From Atkinsonella hypoxylon (taxonomy: Eukaryota > Ascomycota > Sordariomycetes > Hypocreales > Clavicipitaceae), in contig JFHB01000030.1 of assembly GCA_000729835.1 (NCBI GenBank), positions 62,001-126,000 on the forward strand: 64,000 nucleotides of DNA, written 5' to 3'. The translations under genes were made by a program, and so were the position numbers. Under the pieces are notes generated by a model. It ran no database searches and had not been told where the DNA came from. It saw only the letters and a program-made list of their open reading frames with translations. The first letter of the stretch is position 1; each line of letters opens with the position of its first letter. This document shows, piece after piece, positions 33,712 through 45,590 of this stretch.

Positions 33712-34241
33712 ATGTCGGGCAAATATGCCTTTACAAAGACCCTCAAGGAGGTGCGTTTCCTGTTTTGCCAGACGTCAGAGCAGAGCGCTGCAGCTCGGTA
33801 CGAGAACAATCCCCCTCGCCCCAACCCCAGGACTCTATCCCGTCGAAAAAGGAGTGATTTGCTCGCTGCGGTGCATGCTGTCAGCTCGCGGCAGATAAAT
33901 TGGCCTCTGTGCACAAATTATCTACGAGACGAAATACTAATGGGCGCCTGCAATGCCAGATCGTTCATCACCCGCGCCTATCCCACCATGAAGAAGAACA
34001 ACCCTCAGATTCCAATCTTGCTCCGCGAGGCTCAAGGGACTCTCCCCAAGGTCTATGCTAGATACGGTCCGTCCATTTGCCTTTGGCTACACTGAATCGA
34101 CCTTTTGTGGCACATGAAAAGATTCCAAGTCGTAACTAATTGAGTGTAGAGTTCGGCAACGAAAAGTCACGGTCCCTTGAGGGATTGTCGGATAAACAAA
34201 TCGAGGAGACTGTCACGGGGCTGGTGAAGAACGAACCATAA
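33712..34241 (+). CDS. NADH:ubiquinone oxidoreductase B8 / 10.5 kDa subunit (NDUFA2-like)
   Basis: Accessory subunit of the complex I matrix arm with a thioredoxin-like fold. Three exons (33712-33797, 33960-34066, 34150-34241) encode 94 residues, the usual family size. The start MSGKYAFTKTLKE, then RFLFCQTSEQSAA, then SFITRAYPTMKKNNPQIPI and LLREAQGTLPKVYARYEFG are the conserved blocks. The C-terminus is GLSDKQIEETVTGLVKNEP. Intron 2 has the weak donor GTCCGT, but joining it is required to continue ARYEFGNEKS. All junctions are in phase. Subunits of this family have no cleavable presequence, and none is seen here. Confidence 0.93.
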
Positions 34242-34707
34242 TCAGAGGAGTCATCTTGCATGTCACACGGAAGAACTGGCTCTTTGGGGTGGGCAATACG
34301 GTCAATCAACCACTTTTTTTAAAAAAAAAAACGGCAAATAGTGGCACCGTTGTACTTGTACACACAAAAATCTGGACAAGCCTGTACTAACAACACCAAA
34401 ATTCATGCGATTCGCTTACTGACGGGTGAAGTTTCAAAAGGTTCCTGCAATTGTTTTCCATAAATCATGGAACGATTTGATCATGCCGTGGGCATAGCCT
34501 CAAACAAGGATATTTAATCCGGCAACAGCGTATTTGTTTCCTACATAGTCGACAATTTACTATAAACATGTTTTCCAATCCCTCCGCTCGTCCACGTGAC
34601 TTTGCTTTCCTCATTTACCCGGCTGCAGTTTGTCATTTCGTTGATGCACTTGTCAGCGTGCAGCCAGTTTGGTCTTGCCGTACATTAACTAAATTCCATC
34701 ACCAGAT
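34242..34707. other. Convergent 3' intergenic region
   Basis: 3' ends of the complex I gene and of the large minus-strand gene. It contains a T/A homopolymer junction near 34313-34331. I see nothing else in it. Confidence 0.5.
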
Positions 34708-37700
34708 TCAGGCGACTACGCCTTTCCTCTCGATTTTCTTAGGCTTGCTGCCTGATGATCGTTGTATAGATCCCGGAAGCGATGGCCAAGTCATTTCGTC
34801 GAGCACGCCACCACTTTTGGTTTTGCGGAGACTGCCACTTATCTGTCCCTCTGCTGTGGATGCTAGATCGTGAATTTTGTCCCTCTGTGCAGTTTTCTTG
34901 TCATCGTCCACGTCATTATTTGTTTCATCTTCCTTTGTTTTCTTGACTGCTGCTCCACTCGTGCCACCTACATCGGATGTCATAGACTTTTTACTGGTAA
35001 AAAGCTGGTTGCTCTCTCCGCGTAGACAATGATATACACCCTGCTCAGCAGATGCTCTATCCTTGGAACCGTCACTGTATTTCGATATCCCCTCTGGAGA
35101 CTGTGCTTCTGCTTTACCAGAAGAAGATGCTGGATGTTCAGACCTGATACTCCCTGGGGCAACTTCAGCGGTGGCTCTTTTGCCGTTGTCGTAATTCTGT
35201 ACTGCTTCGACATCTTCACGCCCATTCCTCGCGCCCAGTTTCCCGGTGTTCTGACGTCTTTTGTTGACTCTCAAAGAGTTTTCTGGAGGTATATTGCTTG
35301 GAAGGATGCTTGATTCATTTCCTGGATTGTTCTCTTTGCCGTCGCAAGTTCGGTTCCGAAATTCCGACGGACCTTTGCTCTTTTCTCGATCTATATTCCT
35401 AGACAGCTCTTTATCTTGGCATTGAGCTTCGCCAGCACATTGGTCTCTGAAATGGGCCATTTTCGTGGCCATTTCTGACTGCGTGATTCTCTTCGAACCA
35501 TTTTTTCCACTTTCTTGAAGCAGAGTTTCGTCTGAGGAATTCATCTTTTCTCCTGTCTTTTCTAAGCGAATAGTGACACGGTCATTTCTAGGAGAATCGA
35601 AATTTCTGGAAGCAGCGCTCAAAACGTGATTCTCTTTCTCCGCCACGTTTCGTGATTGGACAACCACATCCTTCCCTGCAGCGCTTTCAGCAGGCGGCTT
35701 CGACTTCGTCGGACTTGCAGAAGCTAGTGAGCCTCGGCTATTGCGTCGAACATGCGAAGCGTCTCTGCGTTGGCTAGCGAAGGGCGACTTGGTGTAATTT
35801 TGGGTGGGACTTGGTGTGCTTGATACAGACATAGTCTTGGAGTCGGTTGAATTCGTGCTCAGAGCGTCAGTTTCCAATCGACTAGACTGAGAAACTATGT
35901 TTGCGTCAGGGCTAGTTTCCGATGTCATGGAATCCGGAATGACTTTCTCGGTGCTATTCCCGACACAGGACAGCTTATCCTTTGCAAGAGATGGTTTGTT
36001 CTGCGGTTTGAGTGGAAGTGCGATAGTGTCCCACGCCTGTTCGCGCTCTTTCCGTTCCTGCGGAGTAAACAGGCTTAGAGATCGCGAGTGTTTTCCAGTA
36101 TTAATCGGCTTGACAGGAGTCGACACTTCGGTTTCTTTGGCGACTGCCTGGGGCTTCCGATTTCCACTGGCTGTCCCAGCAATTTCGGACACTGAATCAC
36201 GATTCTCTGATTTAACACTACTTTCTTGCTGGTTTGTCTTTGGCGGCGAGCTCTCCGCTCTTGGTGATACATCTCTTCCAGACTTGGAATGGCTCTGCCG
36301 ATTTGCATGGCTGTCTGCATCCATCTTTGTTGGAGTCGCTACCGGGAGCGCAACCTTGGCGCTACGAGTAGGTGTTTGACCAATTTTATTTGGGCGGATG
36401 GTGGCTCTGTACTGCTGCGATATGGGCTCAACGTTCTCGAGCGCCTCTTCGGATGGAGGTTTGGATTGGCTCTTGCACTCTGCTGAGTCGGGTTGCGATT
36501 GAGGTGTATATTTCTGTTCTTTGGAGTAAGATTCTGCTTGACGCAGTCCCTGATGAAATACATGGTGCTCTTGAGGGTGCTGTACAAAAGCATGCTGTTG
36601 ACCTCCATACTGAGGACCAACTTGGGGGAGAACATGGTGGTCGTCACCTCTAAAATAAGGTGGTATCAGAGCTGTTCGTTGAGAATAATGGAAGTTACCC
36701 GGTGTGAGTTGCACACCGTATGGACTGAATAAGCGGAATTGCTGAGAATCACGGCTACCGAAGGACATAGGCCCGCAAGTCGTCGTGGGATGAGCGCCAT
36801 GATTATACGGCGTTTGTGTCATGAAATTGAATCCCTGTTTTTGGTCAGGTTGCTGCCTTTTGCTTTGTGCATTGCCACGATAGGTATTGGAAATCCATTT
36901 TGAGCGGTGTGATGGTCCGATCAGCAAAGATAAATCCTTTTCAGGTAAGTGTAAATTGCCTATGCATAGCGCTTCAGGAATGGACTCTTCATTCTTAAAT
37001 CTGGTTCGGCACCAAGTTAGCCACTTCAATTTGCTATCATAGACTTAGCAAACTCACCTAATCACAAACGCATTTCCCAGCTTGTGATAGACAGGAAATA
37101 CCTCATCCACTTCTCCGTACCGAGCACCTAAACCAGATTTGAGGCGAGCTTGGAGCTCTCTTGTATTGGCATTGTTGTCCTTCACCCTCACCCAGACGCT
37201 TTTGTTTCTGCCTATACAGTCTTTGCAGCTGCAGTCGTGGTATTCATACACATCCGTGTCGTTGTTGTTGCATTGTAGGTTATTCTGATATCGATTGTGA
37301 TAGATTGGTTGGCCTTCTCGACGCCATTGCCGTGTGCTGCTTCTGTCAGAATTCTGGAAACCTGCGAAAGCTTGCTTAATTTGAGGATAACAATCAATGT
37401 TGGTATTTCGGTAGCCTTGATAAGCTCGTCGTCCTTTGTGCTTGTATGCACCACCGCGATGCGCATGAGCTGCTTTCTCTAGCGAACGCATTGGGGTCCC
37501 GAGATTTGGACCGTTTCGATGAAATTGATGCTCGGACATAGGCAGGCCACCTTTTAGAACGTCAGCATCAGGCCTCTGTGGATGCTGGCCCTGATGATGT
37601 TCATGCAGGGACGGAATATGGTCCAAGTCTCGGCCTTGAACTCTGTCTTTGCTTTCCCTCTGAGCACCAGCATCATTGATTTCAATCTTGTCATCTACCA

Positions 37701-39568
37701 CGCCTTGGCCAGAGAGGCTGGTTTGGTCATCAGGAATAGCCGGGGGCCGAGGCAAGCTATCATTGGTACTCGTTCCTCGACCGTTTGCAGTCAATGACTG
37801 TGATGCATGAGGGTAGGGCCTTATTGGAGGGTTACTGTGAGCAGTTGGCAGTGCTTGGTCAGAGTGACTCCCTTTATGCTTTTTCATCGATGATTCATCA
37901 CCATCTCGTTCGGTGGTAACCCGGTCGTGATGCACGGATGCTGTGTCTCCTGCCTTCTAGGCGGGCTGTCCACTGGCCGTAACCGGGCGGTGATGTGTTG
38001 TAACTCTGGTGGTATTTTGGCCCGAAACACAGGCCGGCTTCACATGCTTAACATTATCGGAATGGCACTGTCGGCTTGGTGCTGCCTGCGTCGCAGTGAT
38101 CTTTTCATCCGCTTCAGAAGCAGACGCCAGACGATTTTTCCGCGGCATGGGCGATGGTGATGCCTGCCTATATGCAACTATGACCGGCCCAACATTGTTC
38201 TCATTGTTGCTGTTCAAGTCAGACTGCTCGGGCTCATTTGAAGGCTGATGGGTGCTCTCGTTGGAAGTGTGTTCCTGAGTTTTGCCAACCGCAGTGGGCT
38301 TGGTTACTTTGTTAGAAGCAATTGTTAGATCTGTTTGGGCTTTTAGCACATCGACCGCAGATGGCTTATTTGTACCATGAGCAATAATCTGGCCGCTCTT
38401 CGGTTCAGAAGTTCCTGATGGACGCTTGGTAGTTGCAGCATCAGCAGACTTCTGCAGTGCTTCAACGGCACTCGACTGGCCATGACTCTTGTGGTTTGGT
38501 TTAACACAATTTTCTGGAAGATAGTAATGTCTTCCATTCTGCTGGATGCAAGGAACAGGTTTGTTCTGGGAAGCAGGGGAGCATCGATGTTCCTCCGCAG
38601 CTGGAGGAGAGGGTAGTGCATTCTTTTCAAAGACTTGCTCCCCAGCTGCGACCATGTCAGCGCACATGACTACATACGGAGCCAGACAAGACTCCCGGAC
38701 ATGTGAGGGAAAAAAAGAAGGTAAGGGGACTGCAAGGCTTACCTAACCAATTATGGAAGTTGTGATTCTTGTAAGCCGCCATAGCATCGCTAGCACCTTC
38801 CCTGTTCTTAGGAAAGTTTTCCCCTCCTGTGAGCAGTAAATCCCTCCGAGCTTTCAGAGCACTCGCCACAAGAGGAAACATGTCATCGGGGATATCTCCC
38901 ATGTTCTCTCGATCCTGGTCTGAAAGAAGCCAGACAATTGAACCACCTTTTTCGTCATTCCACTCTTTCAGCTTACGCTGATTTTCCTCCAGGCCAGTCC
39001 ATTCATCAGCCCATTGACCAATATGATTAGCGCACTCGCGCTCCATGCCATCATGGATGAGCACATTTTCGTCATATAGCTGATTTATAAGATTCCATAA
39101 GTTCATAGCACCGAAGTGATACAGGTCAAAAGCGTCGTAGTATGTCCACAGGTCATCCCAGCAATCGGGTTTCGTCATTTGCTTCATTGATTTCCAGAAC
39201 TTTTTGCGAGTCGAGTTGCACGCCGCTTGAAGCTCGTCCTTATTCCAGAGGTGGATTCTTCTCCGGGGCAGAATGTGCGACATTTTGCGAAACTCTCGCT
39301 CATTATAGTTTGTCGAGAATATGGCAGGCGCGTTAGGAGGAGGATTCGTGTAGAATCCAATAGGAAGGTTGTCCTCCAGATAGGATAGCGGAACACCTTC
39401 ATCGTGAGGGCCTACCATTTTGTACACCGTGGGCAGGCCGTTCGGGTATCGCTTTGAGAATGAAGCTCTTTGCGAGGGTGGTAGAGCAGTCGCGTATAAG
39501 CGGGGAAAGGGTGCAGCGTGAGGGGGAGGGTTATATGGCGTTTGATCGAGGGCAAAGCCAGGAGACAT
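34708..39568 (-). CDS. Very large low-complexity protein with an RRM-like patch, function unknown
   Basis: Best model: four exons (39568-38743, 38669-38044, 37956-37058, 37000-34708), about 1547 residues. Introns 1 and 3 have clear GT-AG borders and restore phase. Intron 2 is less certain: the frame meets a TAG at 37959-37957, which I read as the end of an intron (acceptor CCTAG) with donor GTGAAG at 38043; GTTAAG nine bases upstream would also keep frame. Exon 1 has the only well-folded-looking part (about 90-275, with RRRIHLWNKDELQAACNST, WDDLWTYYDAFDLYHFGA and WADEWTGLEENQRKLKEW). Exon 3 ends with a His/Cys-rich stretch and a segment (about 735-800: SVWVRVKDNN, LGNAFVIR) resembling an RRM fold. 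The remainder is Ser/Lys/Gln/Glu-rich and probably disordered. I do not recognise the family; an RNA-associated role is a weak inference. Confidence 0.7.
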
Positions 39569-40405
39569 GGCTGGGAATTTCTGGTTGAAAGAGGTCCGTA
39601 CGAAGAATCGGAGTATCTGGCGTTTTGGGGACGAGATCAAGATACTCGCTGGGTTCAGCTAGAGAATGGTTGATTGAAGAAGCAGTTTTGCAAATACAGT
39701 ATCTGGAGATTCTCCAAGTTAGTAGTGAGAGTTGTTGCCACGAAATCTTCCAAGGGGAAAAAGCCAGCGGCAAGGAAATAAAGGTAAAGAGTTATCTCGA
39801 TCAGTGCTGCTGTTCCTCCTTTTAAACCAAGAAAATTAATGGGGAGGGGGGATTTTGTACGTTGTGAGCAAAACGTGAGACCAACATATCAATCCGAGCC
39901 GCATCTGAGTGAGTAGTGGCTGAGCGTTTGCACGAATAAGTGTACGGAAGCAGAAGACAGGGATCTAGTTGTGAATGGGCATCTGGCATCTGGCATCAGC
40001 TGTCAGCTCAGCCAGCTCCTCGTAATGAGCTTGTTTCACAGGTCGTGAGTCCTAAAGTCAGACATGGCTGTGCATGGTGATAAACTCACCTGAAATGATT
40101 GCTCTTTAATGATTAAGATCATGGGGGAGGGAGTGAAGAATCTGCCATTATAGTTACACCTGCTCTGATACTTAGGACCATATGTTTATCGTGAATTATA
40201 TAAACATATGAAGCCTGCTACATTAGTACAGCCGATGCTTTTGACAACTCAAAGGCTCGTATCTCAAAGAGACTGACATAACAACCTGATTCACCTGGCG
40301 CATAAGAACTCCAGCAATTTTTTTTTTTTTTTGGCCAAAGAGAATCATTGTCGACGGGGAGCATGAATATAATACAAAGAAGACTGGTATTACCCAGGCA
40401 CAGCT
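39569..40405. other. Intergenic region
   Basis: Upstream region of the large minus-strand gene and 3' end of the Fmp46-like gene. It contains a dyad at 40179-40210 and a T-run near 40319-40332. No gene is supported. Confidence 0.5.
40179..40210. repeat. Perfect 11-bp inverted repeat (hairpin)
   Basis: CATATGTTTAT at 40179-40189 and its reverse complement ATAAACATATG at 40200-40210 flank a 10-base loop. Confidence 0.8.
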
Positions 40406-40991
40406 CTATTCCCCTCCTTGAATCTTCAACAGCTTCAGGATTTCGCTTTCATTATCACCCCCAATAGCCCTGCCATTGTTCCAATCCACTGTCTATATCA
40501 CACATAATCAGCATTCTTACTTATTCAATTTCATGCTCGGCCTTCAGTCATACAGCTATTTCTAGTAACAGATGGGGAGGGACCAAGCATACCACAGGTC
40601 TCAAGAAGCTGTCCTTGTTCTCTCTGAACTTCTTCATGGCATTTTTCTCATCATTTGCTCCCTTGATAACCTTGGAGATGCCACCCTTGCCAACGTAGCC
40701 CAGGATAGTTTGGAGTTGTTCGACGGTAGGGGGATCTTCAGTGATGTTCAGTTCGAACGGGTCACGAGTCGCTTTAGTCTGGGGGGTGTGATCGCTCGCT
40801 TGGTCGAGAGTCGCGCCGGCCTGAGCGTTGGCAGATATTTGTTTTAAAAGGTTGACGACACGGGTAGAAGCCGGACATGAGGCCTTGTGAAAGACGGTGA
40901 CGATGTCGAGACTTTTATGCTAGACAGAGAATGCTTGACGTTAGCTCTGGTCTGCAATTGAAATGGTGATGAGACTTACGAAACGAAACAT
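40406..40991 (-). CDS. Fmp46-like (DUF1687) thioredoxin-fold mitochondrial protein
   Basis: Three exons (40991-40980, 40919-40593, 40492-40406) encode 141 residues. The first exon has only four codons (MFRF), joined to HKSLDIVTVFHKASCPASTRV; this MFRFHK start is typical of the family. The single Cys in the CPAS segment sits where thioredoxin-like proteins carry their active site, without a CxxC. The C-terminal exon supplies VDWNNGRAIGGDNESEILKLL after RPV, which fits the DUF1687 pattern of a Pro followed by a buried strand. Yeast Fmp46 was found in mitochondria and has an unknown redox role. Both introns are GT-AG and phase 0. Confidence 0.85.
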
Positions 40992-41113
40992 CTTAGCGAT
41001 TGGACTTGGGAAAATCGATAAAAGATGTTGAGGGATTGGCAATTTTTTGGAGGTTGTAGAGGTTCGGTGTTACAGCCGAAGGTCAACGGCGACGGTGAGA
41101 GGTTCTAACGAGA

Positions 41114-41146
<33 letters not shown>

Positions 41147-41581
41147 TCAGCAAGAAAGCCAGCTGTGTGCTACCAAATGACGTTTTGCCAGAGCCATAAG
41201 GTGTGGATCCGTAGCCCTTTGACCCTGGACACCCTGCGTAAGCCTCGTTCCTCTGCGTCGGAGATGCTGTGCTTCCAGTCGTTTTCCGTCTTGAAGCACT
41301 GACCAAGTTTGAACGTCGTTCGCTGACAATACAAAGGAAACATTTAATGACTCTATGGTTAATGCTTTCTTAACAACCACTAAATCCCCCACGCCGCTCT
41401 TAGTATACTTGCTCTTAGTATCAATGTCATAGCACGATAACTTTGTGCGACAGCCAACAGATAGTCAAGGAGAATGTTACAGTTACGGTTAAAAAGATTA
41501 GGCTTTACTGTTTTTACTACACTGCATCTTGGGCTATTTCTCCTTTCTTTCACCAATGGACGCGCCATTGCGTGGAACGCA
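40992..41581. other. Intergenic region
   Basis: Upstream of the Fmp46-like gene and 3' of the desaturase gene. It contains the hexamer repeat at 41114-41146. No gene is supported. Confidence 0.5.
41114..41146. repeat. (GAGCAC)n hexanucleotide repeat
   Basis: About five tandem GAGCAC/AGCACG units about 120 bp upstream of the Fmp46-like start codon. Confidence 0.9.
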
Positions 41582-42983
41582 TTACTGGGCCTTTTTGAAT
41601 TTTTGAGCGATTTCTTCTTCGGTAAACTTTCTCGTCAATCTCTTCAAGAGCAGCACTCTTTCGTCCATGGTAAGATTGATCTGATTGCCTATTGGCACCA
41701 AGCACTTTGCAAGATGCTCGTAATCCTTGGCCATCAAGCGAAACGTGATCATCAAAAAGTCAATGTTGTGAAACACAAGAGCGCCTTCTTTGGCGTACGT
41801 GTGCTTCTGCTCCAGGAAAGAAATTGGATGATCACGCCAGTGCCGTAGCGGATTGAGATGGTGCGACGTGTGGTAGCCATCATTGAAGCAAAATCGATTA
41901 CTCTGATGTTGATCAGTATCATAACCTTGCACGAACAAATGGACACTCTGCATCAGCGGATCGACTCACAGCAACATCCACGAGTGTAATGCTAGATCGG
42001 AAATCCGAGTCGGGCTCATCGTTGTCGACAAACGCGTGCTGGCCCCAATTGCCGACCATCAAGCCCACTCGCAAAATTAAAAAAGGAATGATGTAAACAA
42101 AGAGCGTGGCCTTGTTTCCAAATATGCGTGAAGCAAAGTAGTAAAATGCATAAGTTGCGAATTCCGAGCGTGCTACCTTCAAGGCCATACCTGGTCTGTT
42201 TTTGCGTATAAAGTAAAGAGGAAGGTCTAACCAAATGAGAAAGAAAAAACGCCCGACATAGCGGAGAAGATCGGTGACGCTATCGCGCTGATATTTGATT
42301 GTCGACGACACATCGTCAGGTCCGTTGCCCTCGACATGATGATGCTTGACGTGGTGGTAGTAGTATGTGTTCCAGGTGTGGCCCATGAGAGGGTCAAGAA
42401 AATATGGGAACAACTTGTCGAAGATGGAGAATCGCTTGGCTAGGATGCCTTGCTGATGGATATGTTGATGTTGCATCAGATTGTACGTGCCGAGATAGTA
42501 AATCTGCATTATGACATGAAAGACTGCATGTGTGTAAGTGAAGCGCCAGAACAGCACCAGTGCGCTTGGCACAGACGTGGTGAAGTAGAGGATGAGATGA
42601 GTGATCATAACCACATCAGTCTCATGGCGAGCAATTCTCTGAGCCTGTCGAATGTAGGGCTGTAAAAAGTATTTGTTGAAAAATGGGTGCAGGTAAGCCG
42701 AGCAGTCGTCAACAGACAAGAGCACTGTCGGCTCAAATTTGAGGCTGCCAGGGTTTCGAGCTGCTTTCAACGCCGCGATGCACCTATCGTCAGATTGTCG
42801 CGAGGGGGATGAAGCTTCGTCGCTGCTAGACGTCTCAGATCCCAAGCCGGAGTCTATGTCGGATTCCTCGGTTGCTGCAGTTTTGGCTCGCGATGCAGCA
42901 TAAGATTTGATGTCATTTGCTAAGCATTTCAACACAACATGATCGGCTTTGGTCAGAGCTTTGTCAGGAATGATTTCGTCCAT
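41582..42983 (-). CDS. Membrane fatty-acid desaturase/hydroxylase-like protein
   Basis: Two exons (42983-41970 and 41902-41582, phase-0 GT-AG intron) give 444 residues from the ATG at 42983. The frame stays open upstream to about 43067, and an extra 5' exon (an ATG lies at 43244) cannot be excluded. After a Ser/Asp-rich N-terminus (1-75) come membrane segments with three histidine clusters: QHQHIHQQG, HHVKHHHVEG and, across the intron, DGYHTSHHL. These match the di-iron histidine boxes (HX2-3HH type) of the desaturase/hydroxylase superfamily, PF00487. Hydrophobic stretches near VVMITHLILYFTTSVPSALV and LFVYIIPFLILRVGLMVGNW fit membrane helices. The C-terminus has DERVLLLKRLTRKFTEEEI, cytosolic. 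The lipid substrate is not predictable. Confidence 0.85.
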
Positions 42984-45094
42984 CTTGGGGAGGAAAGGAA
43001 AGTCGAGCTCAAGCTCCGACTCAGTATTAGCCGTTGCTCCCGAGAAGTACCAAGCACGGCTCCTCAAGCTGATGTCTTCCCCAGCAAGTCAACATGCACA
43101 GAATCCAAGACTGAACCAGGAAATTACAATACTGGTCGATTCCAACAGGAAGAGCAATATCATGCCAAAAAGGAGCCTTAGCCTTTTTTCCTCAGAAAGG
43201 CCAGTGAAGCAGGTGCATTTCACCCCTGACCCTTCGAATGCCATAAGATGACGGCTAAGTTACGACCTCCACTTCACGGCCGATGGTCTCACTGTGCCAG
43301 TACTTTTCTTCGCGCCGATTTAATACGTGAATTATAAGTACTGTTACCCACTAGTGCTTGCAAACTTTAAAAATTCATAACACTAAAAAAGGAATGGTCG
43401 CTACAGATTAGGGTCCTCAGGCTCGAGACTGCGCCACTATTACGAAGAAAGCTGAGGTTTCAGACTCGGACGGTTTTGACATCCTGCCAATCATAAAACC
43501 GTTATGGATTGACCACAACTATCGCACCTGAAGCCGGATTTGGATAAAAACCACATCATTACATAGCTGATCCAATATTCTAAAATGCAGTGCGTTTTCT
43601 GCTCTTTGCCAGTCAATCATATTCGTGAAGCTGACGGTATCAATTCAACCGAACCGCTAATATTATCCGACGTCTCATTTATTAGAGTTCATCCTGGTGC
43701 GATTTTTGAATACGCAGCAGCAACTAGGCCTAGAGTGGAGAAACAGTGGGTACTATAACTTAAATTGTTGGGACAATCTAATGGAGGTTACGCTTGTTAA
43801 AGGCCTAAGTTATAGAAATCTTAAAGGAATATAGTAATTATAACTAAAACTTATTAAATAAGAAAAGCTATAAATAATAGATTCTATAGTTGATATCGAT
43901 CTAGCGAATAGAGTAGCCTATAACTATAGGCGCTACTAGTTAAGGGTCTTAATACCTAATACAAGAGACAGTAAAGTACTTTTACAAGTATAATCCCCGC
44001 AAAAATACTTGCTGCTGCGTATTCTAAAATCCGTGCTGCGTGTTTGCGTACTCCTCTATGTGCCCTTTAAGTTTGTATTATAATATAAATTAAGGAGATA
44101 CCTCTGCATAGAAATTAGTATACGGACGTACTACTTCCGTTTTGGGCCTAGTTGCTGCTGCGTATTCAGACCACGTCGCATTTTTTACGACAGCTGGGTA
44201 CTTCGCGACGCATAGTGGAATTGTTTTGAACCATGATAGAAGTACTGGCAATAATCTAGTTTCAAATGGTTATTTCAAATATCTCGCGTTTCTTTTATTA
44301 GCGAGTAAGGTCACTCGAGCTCTCGCGCTTAAGCTTAACAAGCAATGTCTCGGGGGCAACGCAGACCACGGAAGTGTGCCTAGGTATGGTTTGTTTGCCT
44401 TGAACTTTGTCATATCTACAAATTAAGTCCCTAGGTAATCATCATGATTGTTAAATTCCACTAGGTTGCTAATGACACCTACCACTATATCACGTAGGGA
44501 AACTCCTCAGTTGATGAAAATCCCATGTGCTATTCTCAGTGGCATGCCCGGCCCCTAGGGGGGTTACAGGCCGTACTTGTCCGTTCTACCTGAGGCAATA
44601 GTTGGCTTTTTAACGTTTGCTCGATTGATTGTGGTACACTTTTAATATTGTCTCAACGGTAGCCTTGTCCGGGCAACTCATCGATAAATTAGCCTTGCCG
44701 TACCATAAACATTTGTCATCATTATTTACAACAGAGCAGTATAATAGAAACTCTGTGCTAGACGTGCATTGTCCTATCTCCTTGAGGACCATAAGGCTCC
44801 AGGTACGTGGTGGACCCTCTTTTAAGAAGATACGCCGCTTACAGCAATGATTTCCCTTAAGGAGATATTCCGACGAAGACTTGATGTGACGACATATGAC
44901 GTCGTAGATGTTGTGACCGTGGAGATAGGCTCCGCCAACGACATCATCACGACCCTTATGACGCAGTTTTGAGGGAAAAAGAAAGTCCCATAAAACCGAT
45001 TGCTGTTTTCCACTTTATTTTCAATTTCCTTCTACTTTCCGATATTTGAGAACATATTCACTTTCTATTGTCCCTCTCGTACCAGGATTTCATC
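42984..45094. other. AT-rich intergenic region with inverted-repeat element
   Basis: Desaturase upstream region, then an AT-rich stretch (about 43750-44110) dense in TATAACTA-like words inside an inverted-repeat element. Frames at 44142-44426 and 44629-44850 have no recognisable domain. The last 200 bp are the leader of the gene at 45095. Confidence 0.5.
43707..44168. mobile_element. Inverted-repeat element (MITE-like), AT-rich interior
   Basis: Perfect 24-bp terminal inverted repeats: TGAATACGCAGCAGCAACTA plus GGCC at 43707-43730, with its reverse complement at 44145-44168. A third copy of part of the right arm (CTTGCTGCTGCGTATTC) lies inside near 44009-44025, suggesting nesting or an internal deletion. 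If the true ends are CGCAGCAGC, each is bordered by TA (43711-43712 and 44163-44164), as for mariner-type insertions. The interior is very AT-rich with no open frame, suggesting a non-autonomous element decayed by C-to-T mutation. Confidence 0.65.
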
Positions 45095-45590
45095 ATGTCT
45101 GGAAACTCAAATGTTGGCAGCTCTGGCGTCTACGAAGCAGGCGACCAGCGTAATGTTAAGGAGTCGGAACGCAATGGCGCCATTCCTTACGAAGAAGGCA
45201 AACCAGGATCACATTTGCTGAATGATCCCAGTAGGTACATGGCCAAAACTGCGATCATCAAGATGCTAATTGGAATAGAGGACCAAAGGTCCATTTCCAA
45301 CCGCCTTGCTGCCGAAGAGGTTTGTAGCGCCACGTATTACCAGAACAAGGACATTTATTAAACCAGTAGCAGAGACAAGCCGGCGACAAAGACGATCCCG
45401 AGACTGCCGCTTTGAAAAAAGACCCAACACTTCCTGTACGTTGGCAGCACATGATATTGTGCAATTGAACCACTACTAACTACCGTCATAGGCCAAAATG
45501 CACGGTAACGAACCCAGCAGAGGAGCCAAGATTGATGCTGAAATCGCGGCAGAGGAAGAGGAAGAACTAAAACGCAAGGGTAAAGCTTAG
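45095..45590 (+). CDS. Small conserved hydrophilic fungal protein
   Basis: Model of four exons (45095-45230, 45279-45319, 45373-45435, 45492-45590), 112 residues. The first intron (48 bp, donor GTAGGT, branch-like GCTAAT) is short and its sequence is also open in frame, so an unspliced 128-residue form is possible. Highly charged, no membrane helix. The blocks NVGSSGVYEAGDQRN at the start, NRLAAEE and KKDPTLPAKMHGNEPSRGAKID, and the end ELKRKGKA, recur in small proteins common in Pezizomycotina, often described as stress-related; I recall no established function. It contains no catalytic motif and is probably intrinsically disordered. Confidence 0.8.

Noticed and set aside
35897..36379. 160-codon plus-strand frame
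   Set aside because: Antisense to the low-complexity exon of the large minus-strand gene.
44142..44426. 94-codon frame beside the 43707 element
   Set aside because: Starts inside the element's right inverted repeat, AT-rich flank, no recognisable protein.
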